Shown in pieces: positions 50,556 through 59,067 of a stretch of 64,000 nucleotides of DNA. Numbering within the stretch: the stretch's first letter is position 1; every line of letters starts with the position of its first letter. The notes under the pieces are model-generated. The model had not been told where the DNA came from and searched no databases. It worked only from the letters and a program-made list of their open reading frames with translations. The DNA is from Aquitalea sp. LB_tupeE (GTDB lineage: Bacteria > Pseudomonadota > Gammaproteobacteria > Burkholderiales > Chromobacteriaceae): positions 62,001 to 126,000 of the forward strand of contig NZ_JACAXB010000002.1 of NCBI RefSeq assembly GCF_013391415.1, written 5' to 3'. The position numbers and the translations under genes are program-made.

Positions 50556-51455
50556 ATGCTCAGCCATCTCAACTACAAGCATTTGCATTACTTCTGGGCT
50601 GTGGCGCGCGCCGGCAGCGTGACTGCCGCCGCCCAACAGCTGGGCATGAGCGCCCAGACAGTAAGCGGTCAGATTTCACGGCTGGAGCAGCAGATCGGCC
50701 GCGCCCTGTTCAAGCAGCAAGGCCGTGGCCTGGTGCTGACCGAGGCCGGACGCATGGCACAGACCTATGCCGACCGGATTTTTCAGCTGGGCGAGGAATT
50801 GCAGGAGCTGCTGGCCGACGAACAACTGGACAACACCCTGCGCCTGAGCAGCGGCGTCAGCGATGTACTCCCCAAAAGCATTGCCTACCGTCTGCTCAAA
50901 CCGGCACTGGCCTTGCCGCAACGACTGCGACTGCACTGCACTGAAGGAGCTTTCGACCAGTTACTGAACGAACTGGCCAGCCACAGCCTGGATCTGGTAC
51001 TGGCCGACCGCCCGGCCCCGGCCGCCGGACAACAAGCCATGCAATCGCATTTGCTGGCGCGCTGCCCGGTAATGATCTACGCCACACCAGCACTGGCAGC
51101 CCGTTATCAGGCGGATTTTCCTCACAGCCTGCATCGTGCGCCCTTGTTGCTCCCCAGCCGGGACAATGTGCTGCGGGCGCAACTGGAACATTGGCTGAAC
51201 GAACTGGGCATACGGCCGGAAGTCGTCGGGGAATTCAAGGATGGCGCGCTGTTGCAAACCTTTGGCGAGGAAGGTGCCGGCCTGTTTCCCGCACCGGCAT
51301 TTTCTGCAGATGACATTACCGGGAATGGCAAACTGGGTTTGCTGGGCCAGGTCAGCGGGGTGGAGGAACACTATTACGTCATTACCAACCGCCGTAAATT
51401 GCAGCACAAGGCAGTTCAGGCCATTATTCAGCAAAGTCTTGCTGCAGCACCCTGA
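50556..51455 (+). CDS. LysR-family regulator, NhaR-like
   Basis: 299 residues. The N-terminus LNYKHLHYFWAVARAGSVTAAAQQLGMSAQTVSGQI matches NhaR, as do KQQGRGLVLTEAG, LRLSSGVSDVLPKSIAYRLL and VVGEFKDGALLQTFGEEG. In enterobacteria NhaR activates the Na+/H+ antiporter gene nhaA in response to sodium. No nhaA is adjacent here, so its targets are elsewhere or different. Confidence 0.88.
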   Translation: MLSHLNYKHLHYFWAVARAGSVTAAAQQLGMSAQTVSGQISRLEQQIGRALFKQQGRGLVLTEAGRMAQTYADRIFQLGEELQELLADEQLDNTLRLSSGVSDVLPKSIAYRLLKPALALPQRLRLHCTEGAFDQLLNELASHSLDLVLADRPAPAAGQQAMQSHLLARCPVMIYATPALAARYQADFPHSLHRAPLLLPSRDNVLRAQLEHWLNELGIRPEVVGEFKDGALLQTFGEEGAGLFPAPAFSADDITGNGKLGLLGQVSGVEEHYYVITNRRKLQHKAVQAIIQQSLAAAP

Positions 51456-51568
51456 ACAAAGAAATTCCATTCTCAATCCGGATTAGTAGCTCAGGAATTG
51501 AACTGAACAAGAATAAGAATTGTCTGATATTGCTTTTATCTCTTAACTCCATCTGCCAGACCAAGCCA

Positions 51569-51628
51569 GCAGGCAACTGCCCATAAGCGCGCCCTGCACG
51601 ACAACACATGAGGCGGGCAGCTGCCTGC
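51569..51628 (+). promoter_or_regulatory. long stem-loop in the leader of the Gcr-like gene
   Basis: GCAGGCAACTGCCC and GGGCAGCTGCCTGC pair with one mismatch in 14 positions around a 32-nt loop. The stem ends 2 nt before AAGGG, the only ribosome-binding site for the start at 51639. It could be an operator or a translation-modulating hairpin. Confidence 0.5.
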
Positions 51629-51638
51629 ATAAGGGCTG

Positions 51639-53720
51639 ATGCTGCACGACCCCCTGCTGGCTGGCACCAACCACGGAGCGCTGTTCACCTTGCCACATTC
51701 CACGCTAGACACCTTGTTTTTCGATCTGCAGCAGGGAAACATCACCCCGGGCGCAGCCCTGGCCGAGCTGGTGCGTCATTTGCGCCCAAGCCATGCCGAC
51801 CAATATGAACAGGCAGTGATGAACATGCGTGCGCTCAGCTGGCTGCTGGAGCACCACGCCGACTACCGCCAGGCCCTGCGTAGCGCCTTGCTGGATTTAC
51901 TGACCCAAACCCGGCAGATTCCGCTGTATACCGAGTCTGGCATCCTGACCAATACCGGCTTTTTCACTACGCTCTCCAAGCGGGTGGGAGAGCGGCTATT
52001 GCCCATGCCGCTGCGCGAGGATTCACTGCAAGACCGCTTTGGCCGCCTGTTTCGCTGGAAAAAAGACCATGTCTGGCTGGCCAGCATTCCGGACGATACC
52101 TGGCAGCAGCTATGGCAGGCCATGGCCTGGCATGAAGAACAAGACCGCACCGGCTGGACCCAAACCCGCCTGCAAATGGTGGAAGCGGTGCAAATCCTCA
52201 GCGCACGGGTTACCGCCATTGGCCTGGAACCGGAGCTGGTGCGGGTGTATCCGGACATCGAGCGCTTTGAATCGCCCTTCCTGCATCTGAATGCCGCGGT
52301 GCTGCATTATGCCGACAGCTATCGCCAGGCACTGGCCAGCAACACGGCTCCGGCAGAAGACGACAAGCATATTCTGGTGTTGCTGGAACAATGCGAACTG
52401 ATTCTGGGCAAGATCCGCAAGAACGCCTCACGCAATGGCATTTCCGTCAACCTCACTTACCAGGCCTTGCGCCTGCTGCAAAGCCTGAACCGGCTGCGTG
52501 CCCTGCTGTGCCTGCTGGAGCCGGATCACGACCCATCGCGCAATCCAGCGCTATTCCACCTGCTGCTGCACTTTGCCCGGGCAGAAAACCGCAAATACAG
52601 CGTCAGCGACGTGTTCAAATCCAATACCGAACTGCTGGCCTTGCAGGTAACCGAACATGCCGGGCGCCATGGCGAGCACTATATTGCCGAAACACGCCGG
52701 GAATGGGGCAGCATGGCGCGCGCCGCCATGGGCGCGGGGCTGATTGTCGGCGTGATGGCACTGATCAAGCTGCTGCTGGCCCAGGCTCACCTGCCCTTGC
52801 TGTGGGAAGGGCTGGCTTATGGCATGAACTACGCCATTGGCTTCATCATCGTGCAGCTGTTGCACTTCACCATTGCCACCAAGCAACCAGCCATGACGGC
52901 GGCGCGCATTGCCGCCGCCCTGCATCAGCAGGAGAAGTGCGGCAGCCGTGTTGCACTGGACGATCTGGCCAAGCTGGTCACCAAGGTCATGCGCACCCAG
53001 TTTGTCGCCATTCTGGGCAATGTGCTGCTGGCCATCCCCACCGCCGGACTGATTGCCTATGGCTGGCAGGCCTTGTTTGGCGTAGCTGTGGTTTCCACTG
53101 ACAAAGCAGCGCACCTGCTGCATGACCTCGACCCATGGCACAGCCTGGCCCTGCTGCATGCCGGCATTGCCGGGGTCTACCTCTTCTTGTCCGGGCTGAT
53201 TGCCGGTTATTACGACAACAAGGCCATTTACCGGCGCATTCCTGAACGTCTGGCCAACCATCCGCTTTTGAACAAATTGCTGGGCAAGCACCGCGCCTGG
53301 AAACTGGGTCATTATGTGGAACACAATCTGGGCGCGCTGGCTGGCAACTTCTATTTCGGCCTGTTTCTGGGGCTCACCGGCACCATCGGCATCATGCTGG
53401 GCTTGTCGCTGGATATCCGGCACATTACTTTCTCGGCCGCCAATCTGGCTTTTGGCCTGGTCACGCTGGATTTCCAGCTGCCGCTGGGGCAAATGGCCTT
53501 CTATGCCTGCGGGGTGGCGCTGATCGGCCTGACCAACCTGGCGGTCAGCTTCATTCTGGCTTTATGGGTGGCGCTACGCTCACGCAAGCTCTCTGGCCGT
53601 CAGGTCTTGCCCTTGCTGCCCTTGCTGCTCAAACGCTTTGTCCGGCACCCCTTACAGTTTTTCATTCCACCTGCCAGCAGCCCGGCAGAGCCGGATACGG
53701 AAGGCAGCAAGGAGAGCTGA
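51639..53720 (+). CDS. Gcr-type 'site-specific recombinase' family membrane protein
   Basis: 693 residues, matching the family named site-specific recombinase Gcr in Neisseria and relatives. The N-terminal 350 residues are soluble and helical. From about residue 355 there are several membrane segments (MGAGLIVGVMALIKLLLA, NYAIGFIIVQLLHF, FVAILGNVLLAIPTAGLIAYGW, SLALLHAGIAGVYLFLSGLIAGYY and more). I see no tyrosine- or serine-recombinase catalytic motif. The family name is therefore doubtful and an envelope role seems more likely. AAGGG precedes the ATG at short spacing. Confidence 0.8.
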   Translation: MLHDPLLAGTNHGALFTLPHSTLDTLFFDLQQGNITPGAALAELVRHLRPSHADQYEQAVMNMRALSWLLEHHADYRQALRSALLDLLTQTRQIPLYTESGILTNTGFFTTLSKRVGERLLPMPLREDSLQDRFGRLFRWKKDHVWLASIPDDTWQQLWQAMAWHEEQDRTGWTQTRLQMVEAVQILSARVTAIGLEPELVRVYPDIERFESPFLHLNAAVLHYADSYRQALASNTAPAEDDKHILVLLEQCELILGKIRKNASRNGISVNLTYQALRLLQSLNRLRALLCLLEPDHDPSRNPALFHLLLHFARAENRKYSVSDVFKSNTELLALQVTEHAGRHGEHYIAETRREWGSMARAAMGAGLIVGVMALIKLLLAQAHLPLLWEGLAYGMNYAIGFIIVQLLHFTIATKQPAMTAARIAAALHQQEKCGSRVALDDLAKLVTKVMRTQFVAILGNVLLAIPTAGLIAYGWQALFGVAVVSTDKAAHLLHDLDPWHSLALLHAGIAGVYLFLSGLIAGYYDNKAIYRRIPERLANHPLLNKLLGKHRAWKLGHYVEHNLGALAGNFYFGLFLGLTGTIGIMLGLSLDIRHITFSAANLAFGLVTLDFQLPLGQMAFYACGVALIGLTNLAVSFILALWVALRSRKLSGRQVLPLLPLLLKRFVRHPLQFFIPPASSPAEPDTEGSKES

Positions 53721-53834
53721 CATCTTGCGGCGACGGTCATGACAATTCCATAACAAGAAAAGGGGATTGGCGATATACGGAAGGAATGACGTCGGTTAAA
53801 CTGGCCGGCCGTTTCCTTTACCTTCTGTGTCCTG

Positions 53835-55436
53835 ATGAGCCTGCGCCGTATCTTTGACAGCATCATCACCCGACTGGTGATCATGGTGGTTTGCCTGGTC
53901 AGCCTGGGTACGGTCGTGCGCTACTTTGCACTGGGCAGCTTTTTGCGCCAGGACCTCAGCACCGTGGTGCAGGAACAGCAGCAAACGCTGGCCAGCTATG
54001 TCGCGCGTGATATAGATGACAAGATCACCCAACGCGAGGCCCTGCTCGATCAACTGGCAACAGACCTGCCGCAGCAATTGCTGCAACAGCCAGCCGCCTT
54101 GCAAGACTGGTTGCGCCAGCACTACCGCTACCAGAGCCTGTTTCCCGGCGGCCTGTTTGTCACCACCGCCCAAGGCAAGGTAATTGCAGACTACCCGACC
54201 GCACCCGGACGCCAGAACCACAGTTACGCAGACCGCGACTATATCCAGGCGGCCCAGCAAGGAAAACGCTATATCGGCAAGCCGGTGACCGGCTATGCCT
54301 TGCGCATTCCCATCCTGCCGATGGCCACCCCGCTGTTTGACCACAATATGCAGGTGTCGGGCATTCTGGTCGGCATCACCCCGTTATCCGCCCCCGGCTT
54401 TCTGGATGTGATGCAAAAATCCCGCATCGGCAATGGCAAGGGCGGTTTCCTGTTGGTGTCGCCGCGCGACAAGCTGTTTATTGCCGATACCCAAAAGCAG
54501 CTGGCAATGGCCCCCCTGTCGCCTGTCGGCGTCAATCCCATGCAAGATACAGCCCTGAGCGGCTATCACGGCACCGAGATCACCACCAACACGCGGGGAG
54601 AAGAGCAAGTATCCACCACGGTAAGCGTCCCCAGTGCCGGCTGGCTGGTAGTGGCGTATACACCGGCCAGCGAAGCTTTTGCCACGGTAAGGCATGCGCA
54701 AGGCTTTGCCGTGCGCGGTTCCATCATCGCAACCGTGTTGTTTGCCATGCTGGCCACCCTGTGCATGTATATCGTGCTGCGCCCGCTGTTTCTGGCGGCG
54801 GAAGATGCCGAGCGGATGACACGCGGCGAAACGCCGCTGGTTCCCTTGTCGATCCGGCGCAATGATGAAGTCGGCCATCTGATTGCTGCCTTCAATCGCC
54901 TGCTGGGCAAATTGCACGAGCAACAAGGCCAGCTGGAGCGGATTGCCCACCACGACCCGCTAACCGGCCTGCCCAACCGCCGCCTGCTGGCAGACCGCCT
55001 GAAACTGGCCCTGGCACAGTCGCGCCGCCACGGCAGCCATCTGGCCTTGTTGTTCATGGATCTGGACGGTTTCAAGCAGATCAACGACAGCAGCGGGCAT
55101 GAGGCAGGAGACGAAGCGCTGAGGATGGTGACGGCCCGCTTGCAGGCCATCGTGCGCGAAACCGATACCCTGGCGCGTATTGGTGGCGACGAATTTGTCC
55201 TGCTGATGTGCAATCTTGATGAACACGCTGGCGAAGCGGTACGTACCGTGGCCGACAAATGCATTCAGGCCATGCAGGAGCCATTGCAAATTGGCACCTG
55301 CGCTTACAAGGTTGGCATTTCCATCGGGCTGAGCCTGGCCGGGCCGAACAGCACGGCAGATTCACTGATGCAAGAAGCCGATCAGGCCATGTATCTGGCC
55401 AAGCATGCCGGCGGTGACTGCTACCGTTTCAATTAG
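53835..55436 (+). CDS. membrane-bound diguanylate cyclase with extracytoplasmic Cache sensor
   Basis: 533 residues. Membrane helix 1 (about 12-33), a periplasmic dCache-like domain (about 34-285, with the VTTAQGKVIADYP and DRDYIQAAQQGKRYIGKPV motifs), membrane helix 2 (about 295-318), a HAMP-like linker, and a GGDEF domain (about 365-530). The active-site motif is intact (RIGGDEFVLL), so it should make cyclic di-GMP. No RxxD inhibitory site is obvious just before it. No EAL domain. Ligand unknown; Cache domains of this form often bind amino or carboxylic acids. Confidence 0.92.
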   Translation: MSLRRIFDSIITRLVIMVVCLVSLGTVVRYFALGSFLRQDLSTVVQEQQQTLASYVARDIDDKITQREALLDQLATDLPQQLLQQPAALQDWLRQHYRYQSLFPGGLFVTTAQGKVIADYPTAPGRQNHSYADRDYIQAAQQGKRYIGKPVTGYALRIPILPMATPLFDHNMQVSGILVGITPLSAPGFLDVMQKSRIGNGKGGFLLVSPRDKLFIADTQKQLAMAPLSPVGVNPMQDTALSGYHGTEITTNTRGEEQVSTTVSVPSAGWLVVAYTPASEAFATVRHAQGFAVRGSIIATVLFAMLATLCMYIVLRPLFLAAEDAERMTRGETPLVPLSIRRNDEVGHLIAAFNRLLGKLHEQQGQLERIAHHDPLTGLPNRRLLADRLKLALAQSRRHGSHLALLFMDLDGFKQINDSSGHEAGDEALRMVTARLQAIVRETDTLARIGGDEFVLLMCNLDEHAGEAVRTVADKCIQAMQEPLQIGTCAYKVGISIGLSLAGPNSTADSLMQEADQAMYLAKHAGGDCYRFN

Positions 55437-55882
55437 CACAAGCAGGCTGCCATCCGGGCGGCACCGCATATCACCAGCGCTGTTCCACCCGGCAGGGCCG
55501 CTGCCGCGGCAGAGCTGTCCGGCCCCCGCTTATTCATGCTGCATTGCACTCTAAGCGCCAGTAAAAATACCGGGGTAGAACACTTGATTTGACCGGAATC
55601 CAGCCCACTTCGGCCGGGTCAAAATACAGCATAGCATCACTGGTTTTTGCATAATATGCAGTAAATTTCACTGCCCATTTTTTCAACAACAGTGAATAAG
55701 ACCAAGCCGCGCTCCATATACTACAAATCAATCAATGCTGGGAATCCGCCTTTGGCACAGGCTCCGTCGGAGAGTCTGGATGCCATCAACCCGGCTTGTC
55801 GTGCAGGCAGCCCGGACCGGCTGCTCACCCCCTGCCCGTGACGTTTGCTGTTGCTTCCATCCAATAACAGAAGGAGACGGTA
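55437..55882. other. 446-nt intergenic region upstream of alanine dehydrogenase
   Basis: No convincing gene is present. It holds a stem-loop TTTGACC / GGTCAAA (55588-55623), an odd palindrome TGCATA-A-TATGCA (55648-55660) in an AT-rich stretch that probably includes the promoter, and then about 200 nt of leader. The palindrome is a candidate site for an Lrp/AsnC- or PdhR-like regulator of ald. No known riboswitch consensus was recognised. Confidence 0.5.
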
Positions 55883-57007
55883 ATGTTGATCGGTGTACCC
55901 AAGGAAATCAAAAACCACGAGTACCGCGTGGGTCTCACCCCTGCTGGCGTGCGCGAACTGGTTGCCCATGGCCACAAGGTACTGGTGCAGACCCAGGCAG
56001 GCCTGGCCATCGGTTTTACTGACGAACAATACATTCAGTCCGGCGCGTCCATTGCATCTTCTGCCGAAGACGTCTTTGCCCGTGCGGAAATGGTGGTGAA
56101 GGTGAAAGAGCCTCAGCCAGTGGAATGCCGCCTGCTGCGCCCGGGACAAATCCTGTTCACTTACCTGCACTTGGCGCCGGACCCGGAGCAGACCAAGCTG
56201 CTGACCGAATCGGGCGCAGTGGCCATTGCCTATGAAACCGTCACCGACGAACGTGGCGGCCTGCCGCTGCTGGCACCGATGTCGGAAGTAGCTGGCCGCA
56301 TGGCCATTCAGGCGGGTGCCCATGCACTGGAGAAAGCCCAGGGCGGCCGTGGTGTATTGCTGGGCGGGGTACCCGGTGTGGCCCCGGCTCGCGTAGTGGT
56401 GATTGGTGGTGGCGTGGTAGGCCTGAATGCGGCCCGCATGGCCGCCGGGCTGGGGGCTGACGTCACCATTCTGGACAAGTCTCTGCCGCGCCTGAAAGAA
56501 ATCGACATGGTGTTTGGCGGACGCATCAAGACTCTGGTGTCCAATACCGCCAATATTGATGAATCCATCCGCGAAGCGGACATGGTGGTGGGTGCGGTGC
56601 TGATTCCGGGTGCGGCTGCGCCAAAACTGGTAACGCGTGCCATGCTGGGCAATATGAAGCCCGGCGCAGTGCTAGTGGATGTGGCCATCGACCAGGGCGG
56701 CTGTTTTGAAACCAGTCGCGCAACCACGCATCAGGACCCGATCTACGTGGTGGACGGCATCGTGCACTACTGCGTTGCCAATATGCCGGGCGGCGTGGCG
56801 CGCACCTCCACCCAGGCACTGAACAATGCCACCCTGCCCTTCACGCTGGAACTGGCCGACAAGGGCTGGCGTCAGGCCCTGCTGGATAATGCCCACCTGC
56901 GTAACGGGCTGAATGTCTGTCACGGCAAGATCACCTACAAGGCCGTGGCACATGACCTGGGTTATTCCTATGTCGACCCGGTGGAAGCCATCAAGGCTGC
57001 ATCCTGA
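55883..57007 (+). CDS. ald: alanine dehydrogenase
   Basis: 374 residues. Ald catalyses reversible NAD-dependent deamination of L-alanine to pyruvate and ammonia. The N-terminal [20 protein letters not shown], the substrate Lys region VVKVKEPQ, H95-type [10 protein letters not shown], the NAD-binding [24 protein letters not shown] and the late [21 protein letters not shown] are all standard. AAGGAGA precedes the ATG. It is monocistronic, with a strong terminator after it. Confidence 0.97.
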   Translation: MLIGVPKEIKNHEYRVGLTPAGVRELVAHGHKVLVQTQAGLAIGFTDEQYIQSGASIASSAEDVFARAEMVVKVKEPQPVECRLLRPGQILFTYLHLAPDPEQTKLLTESGAVAIAYETVTDERGGLPLLAPMSEVAGRMAIQAGAHALEKAQGGRGVLLGGVPGVAPARVVVIGGGVVGLNAARMAAGLGADVTILDKSLPRLKEIDMVFGGRIKTLVSNTANIDESIREADMVVGAVLIPGAAAPKLVTRAMLGNMKPGAVLVDVAIDQGGCFETSRATTHQDPIYVVDGIVHYCVANMPGGVARTSTQALNNATLPFTLELADKGWRQALLDNAHLRNGLNVCHGKITYKAVAHDLGYSYVDPVEAIKAAS

Positions 57008-57021
57008 GCAGTGAGGGAAGT

Positions 57022-57057
57022 AAAAAACCGCTGTCCATGCCGGGCAGCGGTTTTTTT
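57022..57057. terminator. bidirectional terminator between ald and the acyl-CoA-binding protein gene
   Basis: AAAAAACCGCTG and CAGCGGTTTTTTT form a 12-bp stem with an 11-nt loop, giving a T-run in both directions. It lies between convergent genes and should serve both. Confidence 0.9.
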
Positions 57058-57097
57058 GTCCATCAGCCGGGGCCATGGCCCGGCAGCTCCCGGCGGA

Positions 57098-57358
57098 TTA
57101 CTCGGCCAGCAGCTTTTGCACCACGTCGATATAGCCTTGCTTGGCTTCGTCGCTGGCCATGCCCTTGAGCTTGTCCCAGGCATCGTATTTGGCGCGATTG
57201 ATGAAATCCATCATGCCCGGGCGCTCACCGGCTACATCCCCTTCCGTTGCTTGCTTGTACAGCGCATACAGTTGCAGCAAGGTCTGGTTGTCCGGACGTT
57301 CGGACAGCGAGGTAACGTCGGCCTGGGCCTGGGTGAACAGTGTATTCAGATCAGACAT
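57098..57358 (-). CDS. acyl-CoA-binding protein
   Basis: 86 residues, the size of eukaryotic ACBP. The four-helix fold is shown by LLQLYALYKQATEGD, RPGMMDFINRAKYDAWDKLKGM and AKQGYIDVVQKL, which contain the acyl-CoA-contacting Tyr and Lys residues. It binds and buffers long-chain acyl-CoA in the cytosol. The start at 57358 follows GAAGGA; the frame stays open upstream but the ACBP fold begins here. Confidence 0.93.
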   Translation of the reverse strand: MSDLNTLFTQAQADVTSLSERPDNQTLLQLYALYKQATEGDVAGERPGMMDFINRAKYDAWDKLKGMASDEAKQGYIDVVQKLLAE

Positions 57359-57507
57359 GTTTCTTCCTTCGTGGTCGGATAAAAAGCGGTATGTTCCGCT
57401 GTACTGTAAGCGGCCCTTGCCACTGGGGCCGGACCTGCCCGGCAAGGCCGGGATGGCTGAATTTAGCATGAAACCGGCCCGCGTGCTTGCCATGGCCTGC
57501 CTTGCCG

Positions 57508-58287
57508 TCACTGTGCTGCAGAGGCATCGCTGTCACCATGCGGACCGATGCGGACCAGCTTGAAGCTTTTTACCGCACGGCCCTCACGCACGGCCGGATA
57601 GAACCTGGCTTGACGGAACACTTCAATCAATGGCTGCTCCACGCCGGCAGGCTGCGCTGACAGCAGTTGGACGGCATCCACCGTACCCTGTTCGTTGATA
57701 TAAACCCGCAAAGTGACATCCACATCGTCCATTCCAAGACCATAAGGTGCCACCAGCACAATGGGCATTTGCTCCAGCGCCACCACATCCACCTGCCGAG
57801 CCGCATAGTAGACATCCACACCCCATTCCTGGGCATCTGCATCGGTATCGATCGTTGCTGGTGTGGCGGTCTGTACTGGCAGTGACTGGTTCGCCGCAAC
57901 CGCCGGCTGACTGGCCTGCGGTGCGCTTGCCGGAGCTTGCTGCGCAAGCGTTGCAGCTGGCAAGGCCTGGGCGACACTGGCCTGTTTGGGCATGCGGTGC
58001 TGGCCATGCCCGGTGAGGACTGCCGGGCTGACGACCTGCTTTTTCTCCACCGGCAAGACGGGTGGTACAGGCTGTGCAGGCTTGGCCAAGGGCGAGGGCT
58101 CACCTTGCAAGCGCACATGCATGGGCTGTGGTTTGCCTTGCGGGCTGCCATCCGGCAGCAGCCGCAACAGCAAGGGCCCGTGCAACAGCAAGGACAGGCT
58201 GAGTGCCAGCATCAGCCTGTCTGCATCACCCAGCGCAGACCAGTGCCAGGACCCCGGCAGCCAGCGCAGCCCGAAAGGCAGATTCAT
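57508..58287 (-). CDS. TonB-family energy transducer-like protein
   Basis: 259 residues. A single N-terminal membrane helix (LMLALSLSLLLHGPLLLRLL, about 25-45) is followed by a Pro/Ala/Gln-rich spacer (about 50-160) and a C-terminal TonB-like domain (VTLRVYINEQGTVDAVQLLSAQPAG and FRQARFYPAVREGRAV). Such proteins couple inner-membrane proton motive force to outer-membrane events, but no exbBD or receptor gene adjoins it. The ATG at 58287 lies 27 nt after dsbC on the same strand. Confidence 0.78.
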   Translation of the reverse strand: MNLPFGLRWLPGSWHWSALGDADRLMLALSLSLLLHGPLLLRLLPDGSPQGKPQPMHVRLQGEPSPLAKPAQPVPPVLPVEKKQVVSPAVLTGHGQHRMPKQASVAQALPAATLAQQAPASAPQASQPAVAANQSLPVQTATPATIDTDADAQEWGVDVYYAARQVDVVALEQMPIVLVAPYGLGMDDVDVTLRVYINEQGTVDAVQLLSAQPAGVEQPLIEVFRQARFYPAVREGRAVKSFKLVRIGPHGDSDASAAQ

Positions 58288-58314
58288 GATGCCAGACAAA
58301 GACTGGCAAGACGT

Positions 58315-59052
58315 TTACTTGGCATCCAGCAGCTTTTCGATGTCTTCCTGGGCAATGGCTCCCGGTACCAGGCGGCCATTGGCAAACAGCAGGCCCGGTG
58401 TACCGGTGATGCCCAATTCGTCACCCAGCGCTTCCACCTTGTCCAGTGCGCTGGTATCACACTTGTCGGTGCCAGTCAGCGGCTGGCCATCACGCATGAA
58501 GGCAGTCCAGGTTTTCAGTCTGTCCTTGGAGCACCAGATCTGACGGGCCTTGCGCGGTGCATCGGGATGCAGCTGGGCCAGCGGGTACAGGAAGGTGTAA
58601 ATGGTGACATTGTTGATGCCCGGCAGGCTTTCACGTTCCAGCTGCTTGCAGTACGGGCAGTCCGGGTCGGTGAATACGGCCAGTTTACGTGCGCCGTTGC
58701 CACGGACTTCCTTGATGGCGTACTGCAGTGGCAGTTTGTTGAAATCCACGTGATTGAGCTCGGCCATTTTCTTTTCAGTCAGGCTGGCCTTGGCTTCGGC
58801 GTCAATCAGGTCACCAACGAACAGGTATTTGGCCGAGGCATCGGTGTAGACAATCTGCTTGCCCTTCACCACCACTTCAAAAATGCCCTTGACCGGGGTT
58901 TCACTGACGCTCAGTACCTGACGATTGGGGAAGCGGGTGGTGAAGGCTTTCTGTACCTGTTCGGTGCCGGTAGAGGTGGCATTGGCATTGCAGGCCGTCA
59001 TGGTGAGCAACAGGGTGCCAGCCAGCGCCAGCGCTTTTACAGTGGTGTTCAT
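58315..59052 (-). CDS. dsbC: thiol:disulfide interchange protein DsbC
   Basis: 245 residues, periplasmic disulfide isomerase. A signal peptide with a Cys near its cleavage site (TACNANA) could make it a lipoprotein, as in Neisseria DsbC. The N-terminal dimerisation domain (about 30-90) precedes a thioredoxin fold with the active site DPDCPYCKQLE and the cis-Pro loop GITGTPGLLF. GAGGA precedes the ATG. It follows the ubiquinone-hydroxylase genes by 15 nt. Confidence 0.93.
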   Translation of the reverse strand: MNTTVKALALAGTLLLTMTACNANATSTGTEQVQKAFTTRFPNRQVLSVSETPVKGIFEVVVKGKQIVYTDASAKYLFVGDLIDAEAKASLTEKKMAELNHVDFNKLPLQYAIKEVRGNGARKLAVFTDPDCPYCKQLERESLPGINNVTIYTFLYPLAQLHPDAPRKARQIWCSKDRLKTWTAFMRDGQPLTGTDKCDTSALDKVEALGDELGITGTPGLLFANGRLVPGAIAQEDIEKLLDAK

Positions 59053-59067
59053 TCAATATCCTCGGGT

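Noticed and set aside
51639-53720. Mobile-element or integrase region suggested by the recombinase family name
   Set aside because: No att-like repeats, no transposase or phage genes, and the protein is membrane-spanning without recombinase motifs.
55740-55882. Possible glycine riboswitch before ald (a CGGAGAGTC stretch)
   Set aside because: The conserved GCCGAAGG and CTCAGGCAA segments of that aptamer are missing, so the match is only the short GGAGAG element.
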